From assembly GCA_949284985.1 (NCBI GenBank), contig CASDWY010000001.1:1-64000 (forward strand): a stretch of 64,000 bases of DNA. The letters run 5' to 3'. The position numbers were made by a program, and so were the translations under genes. The notes beneath the pieces are model-generated. The model did not search any database. It was given only the letters and a program-made list of their open reading frames with translations, and was not told where the DNA came from. The first letter of the stretch is position 1, and the number at the start of each line of letters is the position of its first letter. This DNA is from an uncultured bacterium. GTDB lineage: Bacteria; Cyanobacteriota; Vampirovibrionia; Gastranaerophilales; Gastranaerophilaceae. Below, one piece after another: positions 7,840 through 16,945 of the stretch.

Positions 7840-10409
7840 TAAAACTTTTTCAACCTCGCAAATGTACTATCCATTGCTTTTTTGCCTTGTGAGTGAAAAT
7901 CTATCATATACATAATTGACGTACCTATTTCTTGTACAGATTCAATATTACCAACACCGTATTTTTCATGAAAAACTCTATCTCCGGCTTTGAATATGGC
8001 AGAAACAACAACCTTAGACTCTTTATTCAATAATGACTTATTTTCTTGAACTTTTTGTGCTTCTGACATTTGTTTTATTTTACTATTTTGAATAATTTGT
8101 CTTATTTTATCTTCATCCGATATTTTTGCAGTAACTTTACCTGCTTCGCTTTGCAATGCATTCTTCTTTTTTATAAAAGCTTTATTTTCAGTTCTTTGAG
8201 GCAAAGAACTGTCTTTCCCAAAACTACCTACAGATTTTTTATTAACAAAAGTAGTAGTTGATTTAACATTTTTAGGTGCAACAAAATTCACACCAAAACC
8301 ACCATTCAAAGATTTTGTAGTCGCAGCTGATGAAGAAAAGTTATTTTTGTTATAATTATCATTTTTAATCTTCTCAATTGCCCCTTTAAATGTACCATTG
8401 GAATAGCCCTTAAAACCTAAACCATCATTTTTTGAATCTATCAAAACCAAAGGTATTTCATTAATAAATCTAGAAGGATTATAATATTTATATTCCCCCC
8501 ACATTTGTCTACGTTTAGCACACGACAAATATAATTTTTTCATTGCACGAGTTATACCTACATACATCAATCTGCGTTCTTCTTCCATTTCAGCATTATC
8601 TATAAGTGAACGATTATGCGGAAAAATTCCCTCTTCCAATCCTGCAACAAAAACTATTGGAAACTCCAAACCTTTTGCAGAATGTATAGTCATTAAAGTA
8701 ACACTTGATGCAGCTTCATCAAGCTCATCTACATCAGACACTAACGCAACCTGAGCAAGAAATTCACCTAAAATATTTTCCGGTTCCTCCGGTTCAAATT
8801 CTTTAGCAACATTTACCAACTCTTGAAGATTTAAAATTCTTGTCTCTGCTTCTTCGGTATCTTCCAATTTTAATTCTTTTAAATATCCTGTTTCATCTAT
8901 TAAAAAAGATATAAATTCATGCAACGGCAATTTTTCAACATTCTCTTTCAATTTTTTTATAATACTATGAAAATCCAGAAGCTTAGACGCTATTTTAGAA
9001 CTAATTTCTTCATAAAGCTCACAATTTTCAATAACATCATACATAGTAACGTTATTTTTAGCAGCAAGCTCCTCAATTTTTTGTATAGTTGCTGAACCAA
9101 TCGAACGCTTAGGCACATTTATAATACGTTTTAAGCTCTGAGTATCACTATTATTATAAATTATTTTCAAATATGCAATTATATCTTTTATTTCTTTGCG
9201 GTCGTAAAATTTTAATCCGCCTAAAATTTTATACGGCACCCCCTCTGCAATCAATGCCTCTTCTATCGCACGAGATTGAGCATTAGTCCTATAAAGAATT
9301 GCAAAATCTTCATAATTTGTTTTAGTCGTTGAATTAGCAGATATAGTTCGCGCAATAAACTTTGCCTCATGACTTTCATCTAAAGCTTCAAATAAGGTAA
9401 TTTTTTCTCCTTGACCTTTATTAGAATATAAGTTTTTACTAACTCTTTGAGTATTATTAACAATAACAGAATTTGCTGCTTCTAAAATTACAGCTGTCGA
9501 TCGATAATTTTGCTCAAGTTTAACAAGTGTTGAATTTCTAAAATCAGATTGAAAATTTAAAATAATACGATAATCAGCACCTCGCCAACTATAAATTGAT
9601 TGATCAACATCTCCAACGACAAACAGACTCCGCCCTTTTAACTCTGTTTCTGCCATATCATTTGTAAACAAACCTTTTATAAGTTTATACTGACTAAGAT
9701 TTGTATCCTGAAATTCATCAACCAAAATATGTTTAAATCTGTTAAAATATTTTTCTTGAACATCTTTATTTCCTTGAAAAAGTTTCACAACTAAAAGCAA
9801 CATATCATCAAAATCTATTGCATTATTTTCTTGCAAAGCTTTTTCATATAAATCATATATTTCTGAAATTTTTTGTGAACGGTAATCCCTTGCCCGAGTA
9901 GCATACTCATATGCATCCAACATTTTTCCTTTAGCATTAGAAATTATTGATTTAACAAGTTTTGGTTGAAATACTTTATCATCTAAATTAAGTTTTTTTA
10001 TAGCATTTTTTACAAGAGCTATAGAATCCGTCTCATCATAAATAACATAATTGTTATCCCACTTACGACCTTCGGGGTTTTTGTAATTTACAAGATCTTG
10101 GCGCAAAATTCTACCGCAAATATTATGAAACGTACCTACCCACATCTTTTTAACAACATCATCGCCAAGTATCAATCCGAGCCTTGCCTGCATTTCTTTT
10201 GCAGCCTTATTAGTAAAAGTAACAGCCATAACAGAATAAGGATTAACATGACAATTTTGAACTAAATTTGCAATACGTGTTGTCAGCACTTTTGTCTTTC
10301 CGGAACCTGCACCCGCCAAAACAAGCATGCTCCCCTCTTTGCACAGTACCGCTTGCTTTTGTTGTTCGTTTAAACCTTCTAAAATATTCCCCATTGCAAT
10401 TTTTCGCAT
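7839..10409 (-). CDS. pcrA: Superfamily 1A DNA helicase PcrA/UvrD
   Basis: ATP-dependent 3'-5' DNA helicase in repair and removal of RecA filaments and stalled polymerase. 856 residues with Walker A (GAGSGKT, residues ~33-39), DExQD box (VDEFQDT), motif III (GDVDQSIYSWRGA), motif IV-VI with VGITRAMKKLYLSCA. The C-terminus ends in the Tudor-like KOW region typical of PcrA (VFHEKYGVGNI). A low-complexity Asn/Lys/Ser linker (residues ~690-790) is longer than usual. Homologues usually begin near NILEGLNEQQ, so the true start may be the ATG at 10394 (MGNILEG) rather than 10409. The gene is divergent from the DprA-like gene at 10467. Confidence 0.95.
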   Translation of the reverse strand: MRKIAMGNILEGLNEQQKQAVLCKEGSMLVLAGAGSGKTKVLTTRIANLVQNCHVNPYSVMAVTFTNKAAKEMQARLGLILGDDVVKKMWVGTFHNICGRILRQDLVNYKNPEGRKWDNNYVIYDETDSIALVKNAIKKLNLDDKVFQPKLVKSIISNAKGKMLDAYEYATRARDYRSQKISEIYDLYEKALQENNAIDFDDMLLLVVKLFQGNKDVQEKYFNRFKHILVDEFQDTNLSQYKLIKGLFTNDMAETELKGRSLFVVGDVDQSIYSWRGADYRIILNFQSDFRNSTLVKLEQNYRSTAVILEAANSVIVNNTQRVSKNLYSNKGQGEKITLFEALDESHEAKFIARTISANSTTKTNYEDFAILYRTNAQSRAIEEALIAEGVPYKILGGLKFYDRKEIKDIIAYLKIIYNNSDTQSLKRIINVPKRSIGSATIQKIEELAAKNNVTMYDVIENCELYEEISSKIASKLLDFHSIIKKLKENVEKLPLHEFISFLIDETGYLKELKLEDTEEAETRILNLQELVNVAKEFEPEEPENILGEFLAQVALVSDVDELDEAASSVTLMTIHSAKGLEFPIVFVAGLEEGIFPHNRSLIDNAEMEEERRLMYVGITRAMKKLYLSCAKRRQMWGEYKYYNPSRFINEIPLVLIDSKNDGLGFKGYSNGTFKGAIEKIKNDNYNKNNFSSSAATTKSLNGGFGVNFVAPKNVKSTTTFVNKKSVGSFGKDSSLPQRTENKAFIKKKNALQSEAGKVTAKISDEDKIRQIIQNSKIKQMSEAQKVQENKSLLNKESKVVVSAIFKAGDRVFHEKYGVGNIESVQEIGTSIMYMIDFHSQGKKAMDSTFARLKKF

Positions 10410-10466
10410 AATACTCTATTATAAATAATTATAACATTAACAAAAAATTAATACCAAGGTGAAAAC

Positions 10467-11030
10467 ATGTCAGAAGAAGAAAAAAAACAGCAACCATCAA
10501 TAATGGTTCCGCTAGGAGATATGGACTCAGTAAGTGAAAAAGATCAAGAAAGTCCGGATGCATTGGCAATGGAACTTGCCACAATCCAACAAATGGCAAA
10601 AAAAATTGCCATTATTGGAAGCCGCAACTTACCTATTACTCATCAACAAATGATTGAAACACTTGCAGAAGCACTTGTAAAACAAGGCAACACAATCATT
10701 ACCTCCGGCGGCTCATCAGGTACAAATGCAGCTGCAATTCGTGGGGCTATGAAAGCCAACCCTAATAAGCTCAAAGTTATTTTGCCGCAAACTATCGGAC
10801 AACAACCATCTGACGTGCAAGATCAACTTATCGGTGTGCCAAATATTATTGAACACCCCGATCGTGCAATGATGACACTTTCTGATGCTTCTCGCATTTG
10901 CAACCGAGAAATAATAGATGATTGTCAACAGCTTATCTGCTTTTTATCACACACTTCAAGAACACTTCATAAAGCTATTGAATACGCTGAAGAAGTTTAC
11001 AAAGTTGTTACAACTTTTTACCTTGATTAA
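10467..11030 (+). CDS. DprA/LOG-like Rossmann protein of cyanobacterial type
   Basis: 187 residues: a polar N-terminal ~45 residues, then a Rossmann domain with KIAIIGSRNLPITHQQMIE, IITSGGSSGTNAAAIRGAM and CQQLICF. Short proteins with the same succession of motifs (GSRxxPITHQQ, TSG..GTN.AAIRGAM, CNQEI...CQQLICF) are, from memory, very widely conserved in cyanobacteria, usually annotated 'DNA recombination-mediator protein A'. It lacks the SAM and winged-helix parts of true DprA, so a role in transformation should not be assumed; nucleotide binding is more likely. AAGGTGA precedes the ATG. A terminator lies 33 nt after the stop. Confidence 0.75.
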   Translation: MSEEEKKQQPSIMVPLGDMDSVSEKDQESPDALAMELATIQQMAKKIAIIGSRNLPITHQQMIETLAEALVKQGNTIITSGGSSGTNAAAIRGAMKANPNKLKVILPQTIGQQPSDVQDQLIGVPNIIEHPDRAMMTLSDASRICNREIIDDCQQLICFLSHTSRTLHKAIEYAEEVYKVVTTFYLD

Positions 11031-11296
11031 TTATCAAAAGTTTTATCATTTAATTTGATATCGACCTGCTTGGGCAGGTCATTTTTTAATCCATTTTCCT
11101 GCTCTCGCTTATAATTATCGTCTACTTGGTCAAAAAATTTCTCTTTTGATAACATTTCAGACATTTTTTGCTGCTCTTTTCTTAAGTCCTCCAAAGAACA
11201 AGCTCCGCCCGTTGGCAAATCACAATTAGCATATATTGAAAGTGCTGTAAAACTAAAAGATATTAATACTAATACAATTACTCTAATCATATTCAT
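11027..11296 (-). CDS. Small exported protein, unknown function
   Basis: 89 residues with a clear signal peptide (MNMIRVIVLVLISFSFTALSIYA, cleavage before NC). The mature part has two cysteines (NCDLPTGGACSLEDL) and a charged helical stretch. I do not recognise the family. Its 3' end overlaps the convergent DprA-like gene by 4 nt and also contains that gene's terminator. It is probably periplasmic. Confidence 0.6.
   Translation of the reverse strand: MNMIRVIVLVLISFSFTALSIYANCDLPTGGACSLEDLRKEQQKMSEMLSKEKFFDQVDDNYKREQENGLKNDLPKQVDIKLNDKTFDN
11063..11087 (+). terminator. Terminator inside the convergent downstream gene
   Basis: A 7-bp stem GACCTGC (11063-11069) / GCAGGTC (11074-11080) is followed by ATTTTTT. 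It ends the + strand DprA-like gene and is embedded in the 3' coding part of the small - strand gene at 11027-11296. Confidence 0.7.
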
Positions 11297-11392
11297 ATAA
11301 TACCTCGCAATAAAAATTAAACATGCACTAAACGGATAATAAATGAGACATATAAAAAACGCTACCGACTAATTATTTTTTTCTCCATAATA

Positions 11393-11418
11393 AGAAAACC
11401 CCAATATAGGGGTTTTCT
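11393..11418 (-). terminator. recA terminator
   Basis: A perfect 10-bp stem AGAAAACCCC (11393-11402) / GGGGTTTTCT (11409-11418) lies 5 nt past the recA stop. The following run is only moderately T-rich (TTTTCTTATTA). Confidence 0.7.
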
Positions 11419-11422
11419 ATAA

Positions 11423-12478
11423 TTATTTTGCTTCAACAAGTTCTTTTTCTTCCTCAGCTGCATCTACCGGCTTAAGTCGTTCCCTAACTTTTGCCTCTAC
11501 CTCTGCCAATATACTTGGATTAGCCTCTAAAAATTCTTTAGCTTTTTCACGGCCTTGTCCAAGTTTTTCGTCATTATAACTAAACCAAGCACCTGCTTTC
11601 TTAATAATATCAAAATTAACTGCTACATCAAGAATACATCCGAGTTTACAAATTCCTTTACCATAAAGCAAATCAAATTCTGCAACCCTAAACGGCGGAG
11701 CAACTTTATTCTTAACAACCTTCACTTTTGTTCTGTTACCTAAGTCAGCAGTTTCTCCCTTAATAAGCTCACCTTTACGAATATCTAAACGCACACTCGC
11801 ATAGTATTTTAGCGCATTACCTCCGGTTGTTGTTTCAGGGTTACCGTACATAACACCAATTTTTTGACGAAGTTGATTAATAAAAATTATTGTAGTATTT
11901 GTTTTCCCAACTACACCTGTAAGCTTTCTAAGTGCTTTACTCATTAAACGTGCTTGCAAGCCCATCTGCTGGTCTTCCATCGTGCCTTCAATCTCAACTT
12001 TTGGCACCAATGCCGCAACAGAATCCACTACAACAACATCCACTGCACCTGAACGCACAAGTTCTTCTGTTATTTCCAATGCTTGTTCACCAGTATCAGG
12101 TTGAGAAATTAAAAGCTCATCCACATTAACTCCTAATGCTTTTGCATATTCAGGATCAAGCGCATGCTCCGCATCTACAAATGCAGCAATACCACCCATT
12201 TTTTGGCATTCTGCTACTATATGCTGAGCCAATGTTGTTTTCCCAGAGCTTTCCGGCCCGTAAATCTCAATAATCCTGCCACGAGGCACTCCGCCTATTC
12301 CAAGTGCTATATCCAAAGATAATGCCCCTGTTGGAATAGCCTCTACTGAAACTGCGGTTTTATCTCCAAGGCGCATAATTGAACCTTTTCCAAAATCCTT
12401 TTCTATCTTTTCTATTGCAAGTTTTAAGGCCTTTTCTCTTTCCGCTGAAACTGTTGAAATTTCTTTTTCTTTTGACAT
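11423..12478 (-). CDS. recA: Recombinase RecA
   Basis: DNA-dependent ATPase that forms filaments on single-stranded DNA for recombination and SOS induction. 351 residues, the normal length. Walker A is GPESSGKTT (residues ~75-83); the MAW and L2 segments ([28 protein letters not shown], in pieces) and the C-terminal [12 protein letters not shown] are present. AAGGAGAAGG gives a strong ribosome site. I saw no obvious LexA-type dyad in the 157-nt upstream region. Confidence 0.98.
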   Translation of the reverse strand: MSKEKEISTVSAEREKALKLAIEKIEKDFGKGSIMRLGDKTAVSVEAIPTGALSLDIALGIGGVPRGRIIEIYGPESSGKTTLAQHIVAECQKMGGIAAFVDAEHALDPEYAKALGVNVDELLISQPDTGEQALEITEELVRSGAVDVVVVDSVAALVPKVEIEGTMEDQQMGLQARLMSKALRKLTGVVGKTNTTIIFINQLRQKIGVMYGNPETTTGGNALKYYASVRLDIRKGELIKGETADLGNRTKVKVVKNKVAPPFRVAEFDLLYGKGICKLGCILDVAVNFDIIKKAGAWFSYNDEKLGQGREKAKEFLEANPSILAEVEAKVRERLKPVDAAEEEKELVEAK

Positions 12479-12545
12479 TATTTTCTACCTTCTCCTTAGT
12501 TTTATAAAAACATTATACTATTTCAAAACTAAAAAAAAATATAAT

Positions 12546-12563
12546 GTTACATTTTGATATAAT
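12546..12563 (+). promoter_or_regulatory. Possible promoter of the 12636 gene with one GTTACATT octamer
   Basis: GTTACATT (12546-12553) lies 4 nt before a perfect -10 TATAAT (12558-12563). It is one half of the HLR1-like element seen at four other places in the window; a second octamer is missing here. The downstream gene starts about 70 nt later. Confidence 0.35.
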
Positions 12564-12635
12564 TTTGCATATAAAATCAATAATAAAGCAACTTTTTATG
12601 CCTTTGCGTTTTAATAAATTCAACAGGTAGGAATA

Positions 12636-14321
12636 ATGTCTAAAAATTTTAATATTAACAATGTTTATAATCAATTTTTGCAGTCAAATACACTGCCGCA
12701 CTTGTCACTACAAAATTCTAAATCAAATTCTACCTCTAACCCTACTCCCGGCAACAATAATCAACCTATTGCATCAATAAAATTAAATTCTGAAGAAAAT
12801 TATAAAACAACACTAACAACTGCTGTAGCAAGTATAGCTATAGCCGGCGCTATTGGCGGAATAGTCCTTGCTAAAGGACCATCGAGCACCTTCTTCAAAA
12901 AAATAAACTCCTACCTGCAAAAGCTTGATGATAAAATCTTTGACTATACACAACGCTACAACTCTCTTGGTACTATTCAAAAATGGTACCTTAAAATAAA
13001 CAAAGGATTACGAAAAGCACTTGAATCTCTTCAACTTTGCAACAACTTTACAGCAATTAAAGATTCATCTTTTAAATGGCTGTGCAATAAGTTTTATTTA
13101 ACTAAACCAATGGAATGGGTAACAAATCAATTTAAAAAAATCACTATTATGTCATCAAAAAAAGCATACCAAAATGCAAGAAATATAACTGATAACAATA
13201 TTTCATCGTTAAGAGAATTTATACCTAAAATAAAGGATAACCCTTCAGCTCAACAAGCATTAAAAGACTTTTTAAATAAACTCGAACATAATATTCTTTA
13301 CCTTACAAATGCAACAAGCCGTTCACAAAGACTAGTAAAAATTCAAGATGCCACAAAAAATATAGGGCAAGAAGTAGGTGCTGAACTCAAAGAAATTTTT
13401 TGCCATCCTACCAAAAAAAATATTAAAAAACTTAGCCTGTACAGAACAGAAGTTAAAGCCGCCCCAGGACGTGAAAACCTCCAAAAAACACTGCAAGATG
13501 CCAGACGCTCTTTTACATTCAATATAGATGATAAAACTAAAATAATGACCGAAGCAAAAGATGAAATTGCAAGAATGATTGATGTGACTGATAAAACCTC
13601 ACGCCAAATTCTGCGCAATATTACTAAACAAATCAAAGCCTACGGAAAACTATCAGGCACTGCAGAAATACAAAAAAGAACTTTGCTTGTTTCAGAACTA
13701 AAAAATAATATACTTAAACTCAAAACAATAACTACAAACTATAGCTCTGAAGATAAAAAACTGCTTATTTCTCATATTTCTGAAATTGAAGATATTTTAA
13801 ATTCTACCGATCAAAAAGGAATTATAGAAGATATTTTACAGCTGCTAAAATCAAGCTTAAAAGACAAAAATACTAAAGACTACATTAAAGCTAAAAGCCT
13901 TACTCAAGAAATTCGTAACTCCATAAACAAAGCTTTTGATACAGAATTAAAACTTTATGATAAATTTGCAGAATATAGTGTCGGCTCTGCTCCTACAGAT
14001 ATGCTTGGACTTCTTTTACCGGTAGGACTGGCAACTTATGCTATATCAAAAGGTAAAGACAAAGATGAAAAAATTTCTGCTACATTAAACGCGGGTATTC
14101 CTATCTGTGGCGCAGTTTTAACTTCTTTTATTTCAACCGCTAAAATGATGAGCAATATGCAAGGTCTTGTTATGGGTTTTATTGCCGGTATTATCCTCAA
14201 CGCTTTGGGCTCAAAAGCAGATGAAAGCTACAAAGAATATTCAAAAAAACAGCTGTTTATTCAAAAAGCCTTAGATGCATACAAACCTATTAAATCTACA
14301 AAGCAAGTTAACATTTCTTAA
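12636..14321 (+). CDS. Large orphan membrane protein
   Basis: 561 residues, no family recognised. A Ser/Asn/Pro-rich N-terminus (residues 1-55) is followed by one hydrophobic segment (residues ~60-82, AVASIAIAGAIGGIVLAKG), then a ~350-residue Lys-rich, mostly helical region. A C-terminal hydrophobic block follows (residues ~455-530: LGLLLPVGLATYAIS, GIPICGAVLTSFIS, GLVMGFIAGIILNALG). AGGTAGGAA precedes the ATG. It resembles the large lineage-specific membrane proteins I associate with gut Melainabacteria. It is monocistronic and upstream of the sigma cassette, with a 65-nt gap. Confidence 0.6.
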   Translation: MSKNFNINNVYNQFLQSNTLPHLSLQNSKSNSTSNPTPGNNNQPIASIKLNSEENYKTTLTTAVASIAIAGAIGGIVLAKGPSSTFFKKINSYLQKLDDKIFDYTQRYNSLGTIQKWYLKINKGLRKALESLQLCNNFTAIKDSSFKWLCNKFYLTKPMEWVTNQFKKITIMSSKKAYQNARNITDNNISSLREFIPKIKDNPSAQQALKDFLNKLEHNILYLTNATSRSQRLVKIQDATKNIGQEVGAELKEIFCHPTKKNIKKLSLYRTEVKAAPGRENLQKTLQDARRSFTFNIDDKTKIMTEAKDEIARMIDVTDKTSRQILRNITKQIKAYGKLSGTAEIQKRTLLVSELKNNILKLKTITTNYSSEDKKLLISHISEIEDILNSTDQKGIIEDILQLLKSSLKDKNTKDYIKAKSLTQEIRNSINKAFDTELKLYDKFAEYSVGSAPTDMLGLLLPVGLATYAISKGKDKDEKISATLNAGIPICGAVLTSFISTAKMMSNMQGLVMGFIAGIILNALGSKADESYKEYSKKQLFIQKALDAYKPIKSTKQVNIS

Positions 14322-14386
14322 TACTTTTCTTAAAAAATGAACCTTTGTACTTTAATTTCGTTATAAAAGTATAAAGGAAATTAAAT

Positions 14387-14734
14387 ATGACAAAAAAATG
14401 TAACAAATACGAAATTTTAACTACTTTTTGCGAAAATGATGACGAACTTCTTGCGCACATAAATGAGTGTGAAGAATGCAAAATTGAACACGAAAAAATA
14501 CTTGCAGTAACAAAGCTTATTCAAGAAGCCAAACCTTATTATTTACACAAAGAATTGAACTTTCAAAAACTAAAAGTTGCTTGCGTTATGTTTTTTACAC
14601 TTTTTAGCGGCGTAACTTTTGGAATTCTAAATGAAAATTACAAGATAATTGACACTTTATCTTACTATGATGGTATAACCATAGAAGATATGGGCTTTCC
14701 AACAGATGATTACGGATTTATTATGGTAGATTAA
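14387..14734 (+). CDS. Putative membrane anti-sigma factor with a zinc-finger motif
   Basis: 115 residues. The N-terminal half has HINECEEC (H-x3-C-x2-C), the zinc-binding signature of ZAS-type anti-sigma factors. A single membrane helix follows (residues ~63-82, KVACVMFFTLFSGVTFGIL), then a short extracytoplasmic tail rich in Asp/Tyr. The stop overlaps the start of the ECF sigma gene (TAATG), so the two are made together. The usual order is sigma first; here the anti-sigma gene comes first, as in CnrYXH. It likely holds the sigma factor at the membrane until an envelope signal arrives. Confidence 0.65.
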   Translation: MTKKCNKYEILTTFCENDDELLAHINECEECKIEHEKILAVTKLIQEAKPYYLHKELNFQKLKVACVMFFTLFSGVTFGILNENYKIIDTLSYYDGITIEDMGFPTDDYGFIMVD

Positions 14735-15231
14735 TGAATTTTAATAAAATTATAGAAAACAATCGTAATAATGTTAAAAACATTATTAGACTCATAACAA
14801 AAGAAGAAAACGAAGATCTTGAACAAGAAGTCTTTATAAAAGCTTGGGAAAAACACCCAAATTACACCGAAAAAGGCTCTTTTAAAAGTTGGATAAATAC
14901 TATTGCAAAAAACTTATCAAAAGATTATCTAAAAAGCTCTAAGTTTAAAATTCAATCAAAAGCAATAAATGATGAATTAACTATAAATTCCATAAAAGAC
15001 AATAAAAATACTCCAGAACAACAACTAATCATAAAACAAAGACAAATTCGTACAACTAAAGCAATAAACAGTCTTAAACCTAAATATAAAGAAGTAATAA
15101 TTATGTATGAAATAAAAAATTATTCATACGAAGAAATTTCAAAAAAAATCAACTGCCCTATAGGCACAGTTAAATCCAGGATTTATAACGCGAAAAAAGA
15201 ACTATACACTTTGTTAGAAGATTTAATTTAA
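14734..15231 (+). CDS. ECF-type RNA polymerase sigma factor
   Basis: 165 residues with sigma region 2 (DLEQEVFIKAWEKHPNYTEKGSFKSWINTIAKNLSKDYL, residues ~28-66) and region 4 (LKPKYKEVIIMYEIKNYSYEEISKKINCPIGTVKSRIYNAKKEL). Region 3 is absent, as in all ECF sigma factors. It is translationally coupled to the preceding anti-sigma gene and 15 nt before the Spy-like gene. It probably drives its own cassette and envelope-stress genes. Confidence 0.9.
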   Translation: MNFNKIIENNRNNVKNIIRLITKEENEDLEQEVFIKAWEKHPNYTEKGSFKSWINTIAKNLSKDYLKSSKFKIQSKAINDELTINSIKDNKNTPEQQLIIKQRQIRTTKAINSLKPKYKEVIIMYEIKNYSYEEISKKINCPIGTVKSRIYNAKKELYTLLEDLI

Positions 15232-15246
15232 AGAAAGGACAAAACA

Positions 15247-15819
15247 ATGAAAAAATCTCTTATTGTAGCAAGCTTACTTGCATTCACACTTTCAACAGCA
15301 ATAGCAAACGCTCAACCACCTTGCCCACTTGCAGACAATGAAACTCAACCTCCTATTAAAAACGAAAACTGCAAAGGCAGACCTGCACCAATAGATGCTC
15401 AAAAAATGGAAGCAAAAAAACAAGAATTTGAAAACAAACTTAAACTTACAGACGAACAAAAAGCTCAAGCAAAAGAAATTCGTTTAAAAGGTCATGAGCA
15501 AATGAAGCCTGTTTTTGAAAAAATTAAAGCAAACAGGACTGAAGCAAAATCAGTAGTAGAAAGTCAACTTACAGATCAAGAAAAAGCACAAAAACTTAAT
15601 AACTTAAGAGAAGAATTAAAAGTTCTCAAAAAAGAAGCAAGAGACATAAGAATCAAGAATATGCAAGAATTTGAAGCAATTCTTACACCTAAACAAAAGA
15701 AAACACTTGAAAAAATGAAAAAAGAGGGCAAAGAAAACTTTAAAAAACATCACCCAAAACGCCCACCTTGCAACCCATGTCCTCCTTGCAAAAAAGATTG
15801 CGATTGCGACAAAAAATAA
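15247..15819 (+). CDS. Periplasmic Spy/CpxP/CnrX-like protein with a Cys-rich tail
   Basis: 190 residues. Signal peptide (MKKSLIVASLLAFTLSTAIANA), then a long helical domain with two LTxxQ-type motifs (LTDEQKAQ near residue 75; LTPKQKK near residue 140), the mark of the Spy/CpxP/metal-resistance fold. The C-terminus is His/Pro/Cys-rich (HHPKRPPCNPCPPCKKDCDCDKK in part), which suggests metal binding. Such proteins act as periplasmic chaperones or as metal/stress sensors for a sigma/anti-sigma pair. GAAAGGAC lies 7 nt before the ATG. The strong terminator right after it marks the end of the three-gene cassette. Confidence 0.8.
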   Translation: MKKSLIVASLLAFTLSTAIANAQPPCPLADNETQPPIKNENCKGRPAPIDAQKMEAKKQEFENKLKLTDEQKAQAKEIRLKGHEQMKPVFEKIKANRTEAKSVVESQLTDQEKAQKLNNLREELKVLKKEARDIRIKNMQEFEAILTPKQKKTLEKMKKEGKENFKKHHPKRPPCNPCPPCKKDCDCDKK

Positions 15820-15827
15820 AAATACAA

Positions 15828-15862
15828 CAAGATGCTGTCTTAGACAGCATCTTGTTTTTTTA
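15828..15862 (+). terminator. Terminator of the sigma/anti-sigma/Spy cassette
   Basis: A 12-bp perfect stem (15828-15839 with 15843-15854), 3-nt loop, followed by eight T. One of the strongest terminators in the window. Confidence 0.9.
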
Positions 15863-15880
15863 AGCTACTTAAACGTTAGA

Positions 15881-16039
15881 TTATGTTAAACCTAACATTT
15901 TTTTATACCAACTAAAAGTTTCAATTTCCAAGCCATTAAATGTAGTTTTCAAGCATTGTTTTTTTAAATACTTTTCAAATTCATCGGTAAATTTTGATTT
16001 AACTTCTTTTACTTTTACTTCTGTAGATAAAATTGCCAT
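15881..16039 (-). CDS. Small protein, unknown function
   Basis: 52 residues starting MAILSTEVKVKEVKSKF and ending SWYKKMLGLT. I chose the ATG at 16039 because GGAGG lies 6 nt upstream; a longer frame to 16087 has no such site. No family is recognised, and no signal peptide or membrane segment is seen. Confidence 0.55.
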   Translation of the reverse strand: MAILSTEVKVKEVKSKFTDEFEKYLKKQCLKTTFNGLEIETFSWYKKMLGLT

Positions 16040-16212
16040 ACGAAGCCTCCTATTTAACACAATCAACAAATTATATATATTAACCAAGCACTTACATATT
16101 GTATCATATTTTTATAAAACTTACCATACCCCCAAAACAAAAATAATAAAATTTTGTTTGTACAGGGCTAAAACGCCTGTAAATTTTTATGAAGTTTTAT
16201 ATTTTCTATAAA

Positions 16213-16938
16213 TTAAACAAGCTTAAGTCCTTTAGCTCTTATTGCCAACTCAGATGGAGGATGTTTTCTATCTCCTACCGGCAAATATCCATACTTTATT
16301 TGCAATCTTTTAACCAGTGCATTTTTTCTCGGATCGGGATCGAAAAACAATTTTTCATATACGCTTACACCATCTTTCACAATTAATGCATTTGATGTGC
16401 TAAACATATGAGGATAACGCCTTTGTAAATCCCTATGCGCCAATGCGTTTGTGCCTAAAAAATTTATTTCTTCTTGCATGGAGCTTTGATTATCATTATC
16501 TTTTGCATGACCAGCTTCATGCAAAATAGCTTCTGCTATTGCTAAAATTTCTGCGGTGTTAAGTGTATTCTGATAAATTTTATTTATTTTGATAAAATTT
16601 TTAGCAAAATCATACTGTGCATGAACATCCTGCTCCATTTCATCAAAAACTATTCTTGTGTTTGACTTTTTCAAAAAACTTACTGCATCCGCCCCAGATT
16701 CAAAAGGTATACTAACCCCAATTTTCTGAAGCTCTGCAACCTCAACAGGATCAAAAGTTATTTGCTTTAGCTCATTTAATGCCATAAGAATATTTTTATC
16801 TTTTACCCAAGGAAAATCATTCTCAATTACATCTTCGGTAAAGGATTCTTGCACAGCTTTACTATATTGTGAAGTAACAGGTGTAAATACACGAGATTTT
16901 GTTATAGTTGATACTGCTACAGGTAAAATACTAACCAT
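16213..16938 (-). CDS. HEXXH metalloprotease-like protein paired with a regulator
   Basis: 241 residues. ILHEAGHAKD (residues ~138-147) is a gluzincin-type zinc motif, and the Glu pair 12 residues later (QEEINFLGTNALAH) could supply the third ligand, as in ImmA/IrrE (M78) proteases. The region before it is soluble and acidic. It starts 7 nt after the stop of the four-winged-helix regulator, so the two form an operon. ImmA/IrrE peptidases typically sit beside, and cleave, a DNA-binding repressor; by analogy this protein may act on its neighbour. The zinc motif is seen; the partnership is inference. Confidence 0.6.
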   Translation of the reverse strand: MVSILPVAVSTITKSRVFTPVTSQYSKAVQESFTEDVIENDFPWVKDKNILMALNELKQITFDPVEVAELQKIGVSIPFESGADAVSFLKKSNTRIVFDEMEQDVHAQYDFAKNFIKINKIYQNTLNTAEILAIAEAILHEAGHAKDNDNQSSMQEEINFLGTNALAHRDLQRRYPHMFSTSNALIVKDGVSVYEKLFFDPDPRKNALVKRLQIKYGYLPVGDRKHPPSELAIRAKGLKLV

Positions 16939-16945
16939 ATTATCC

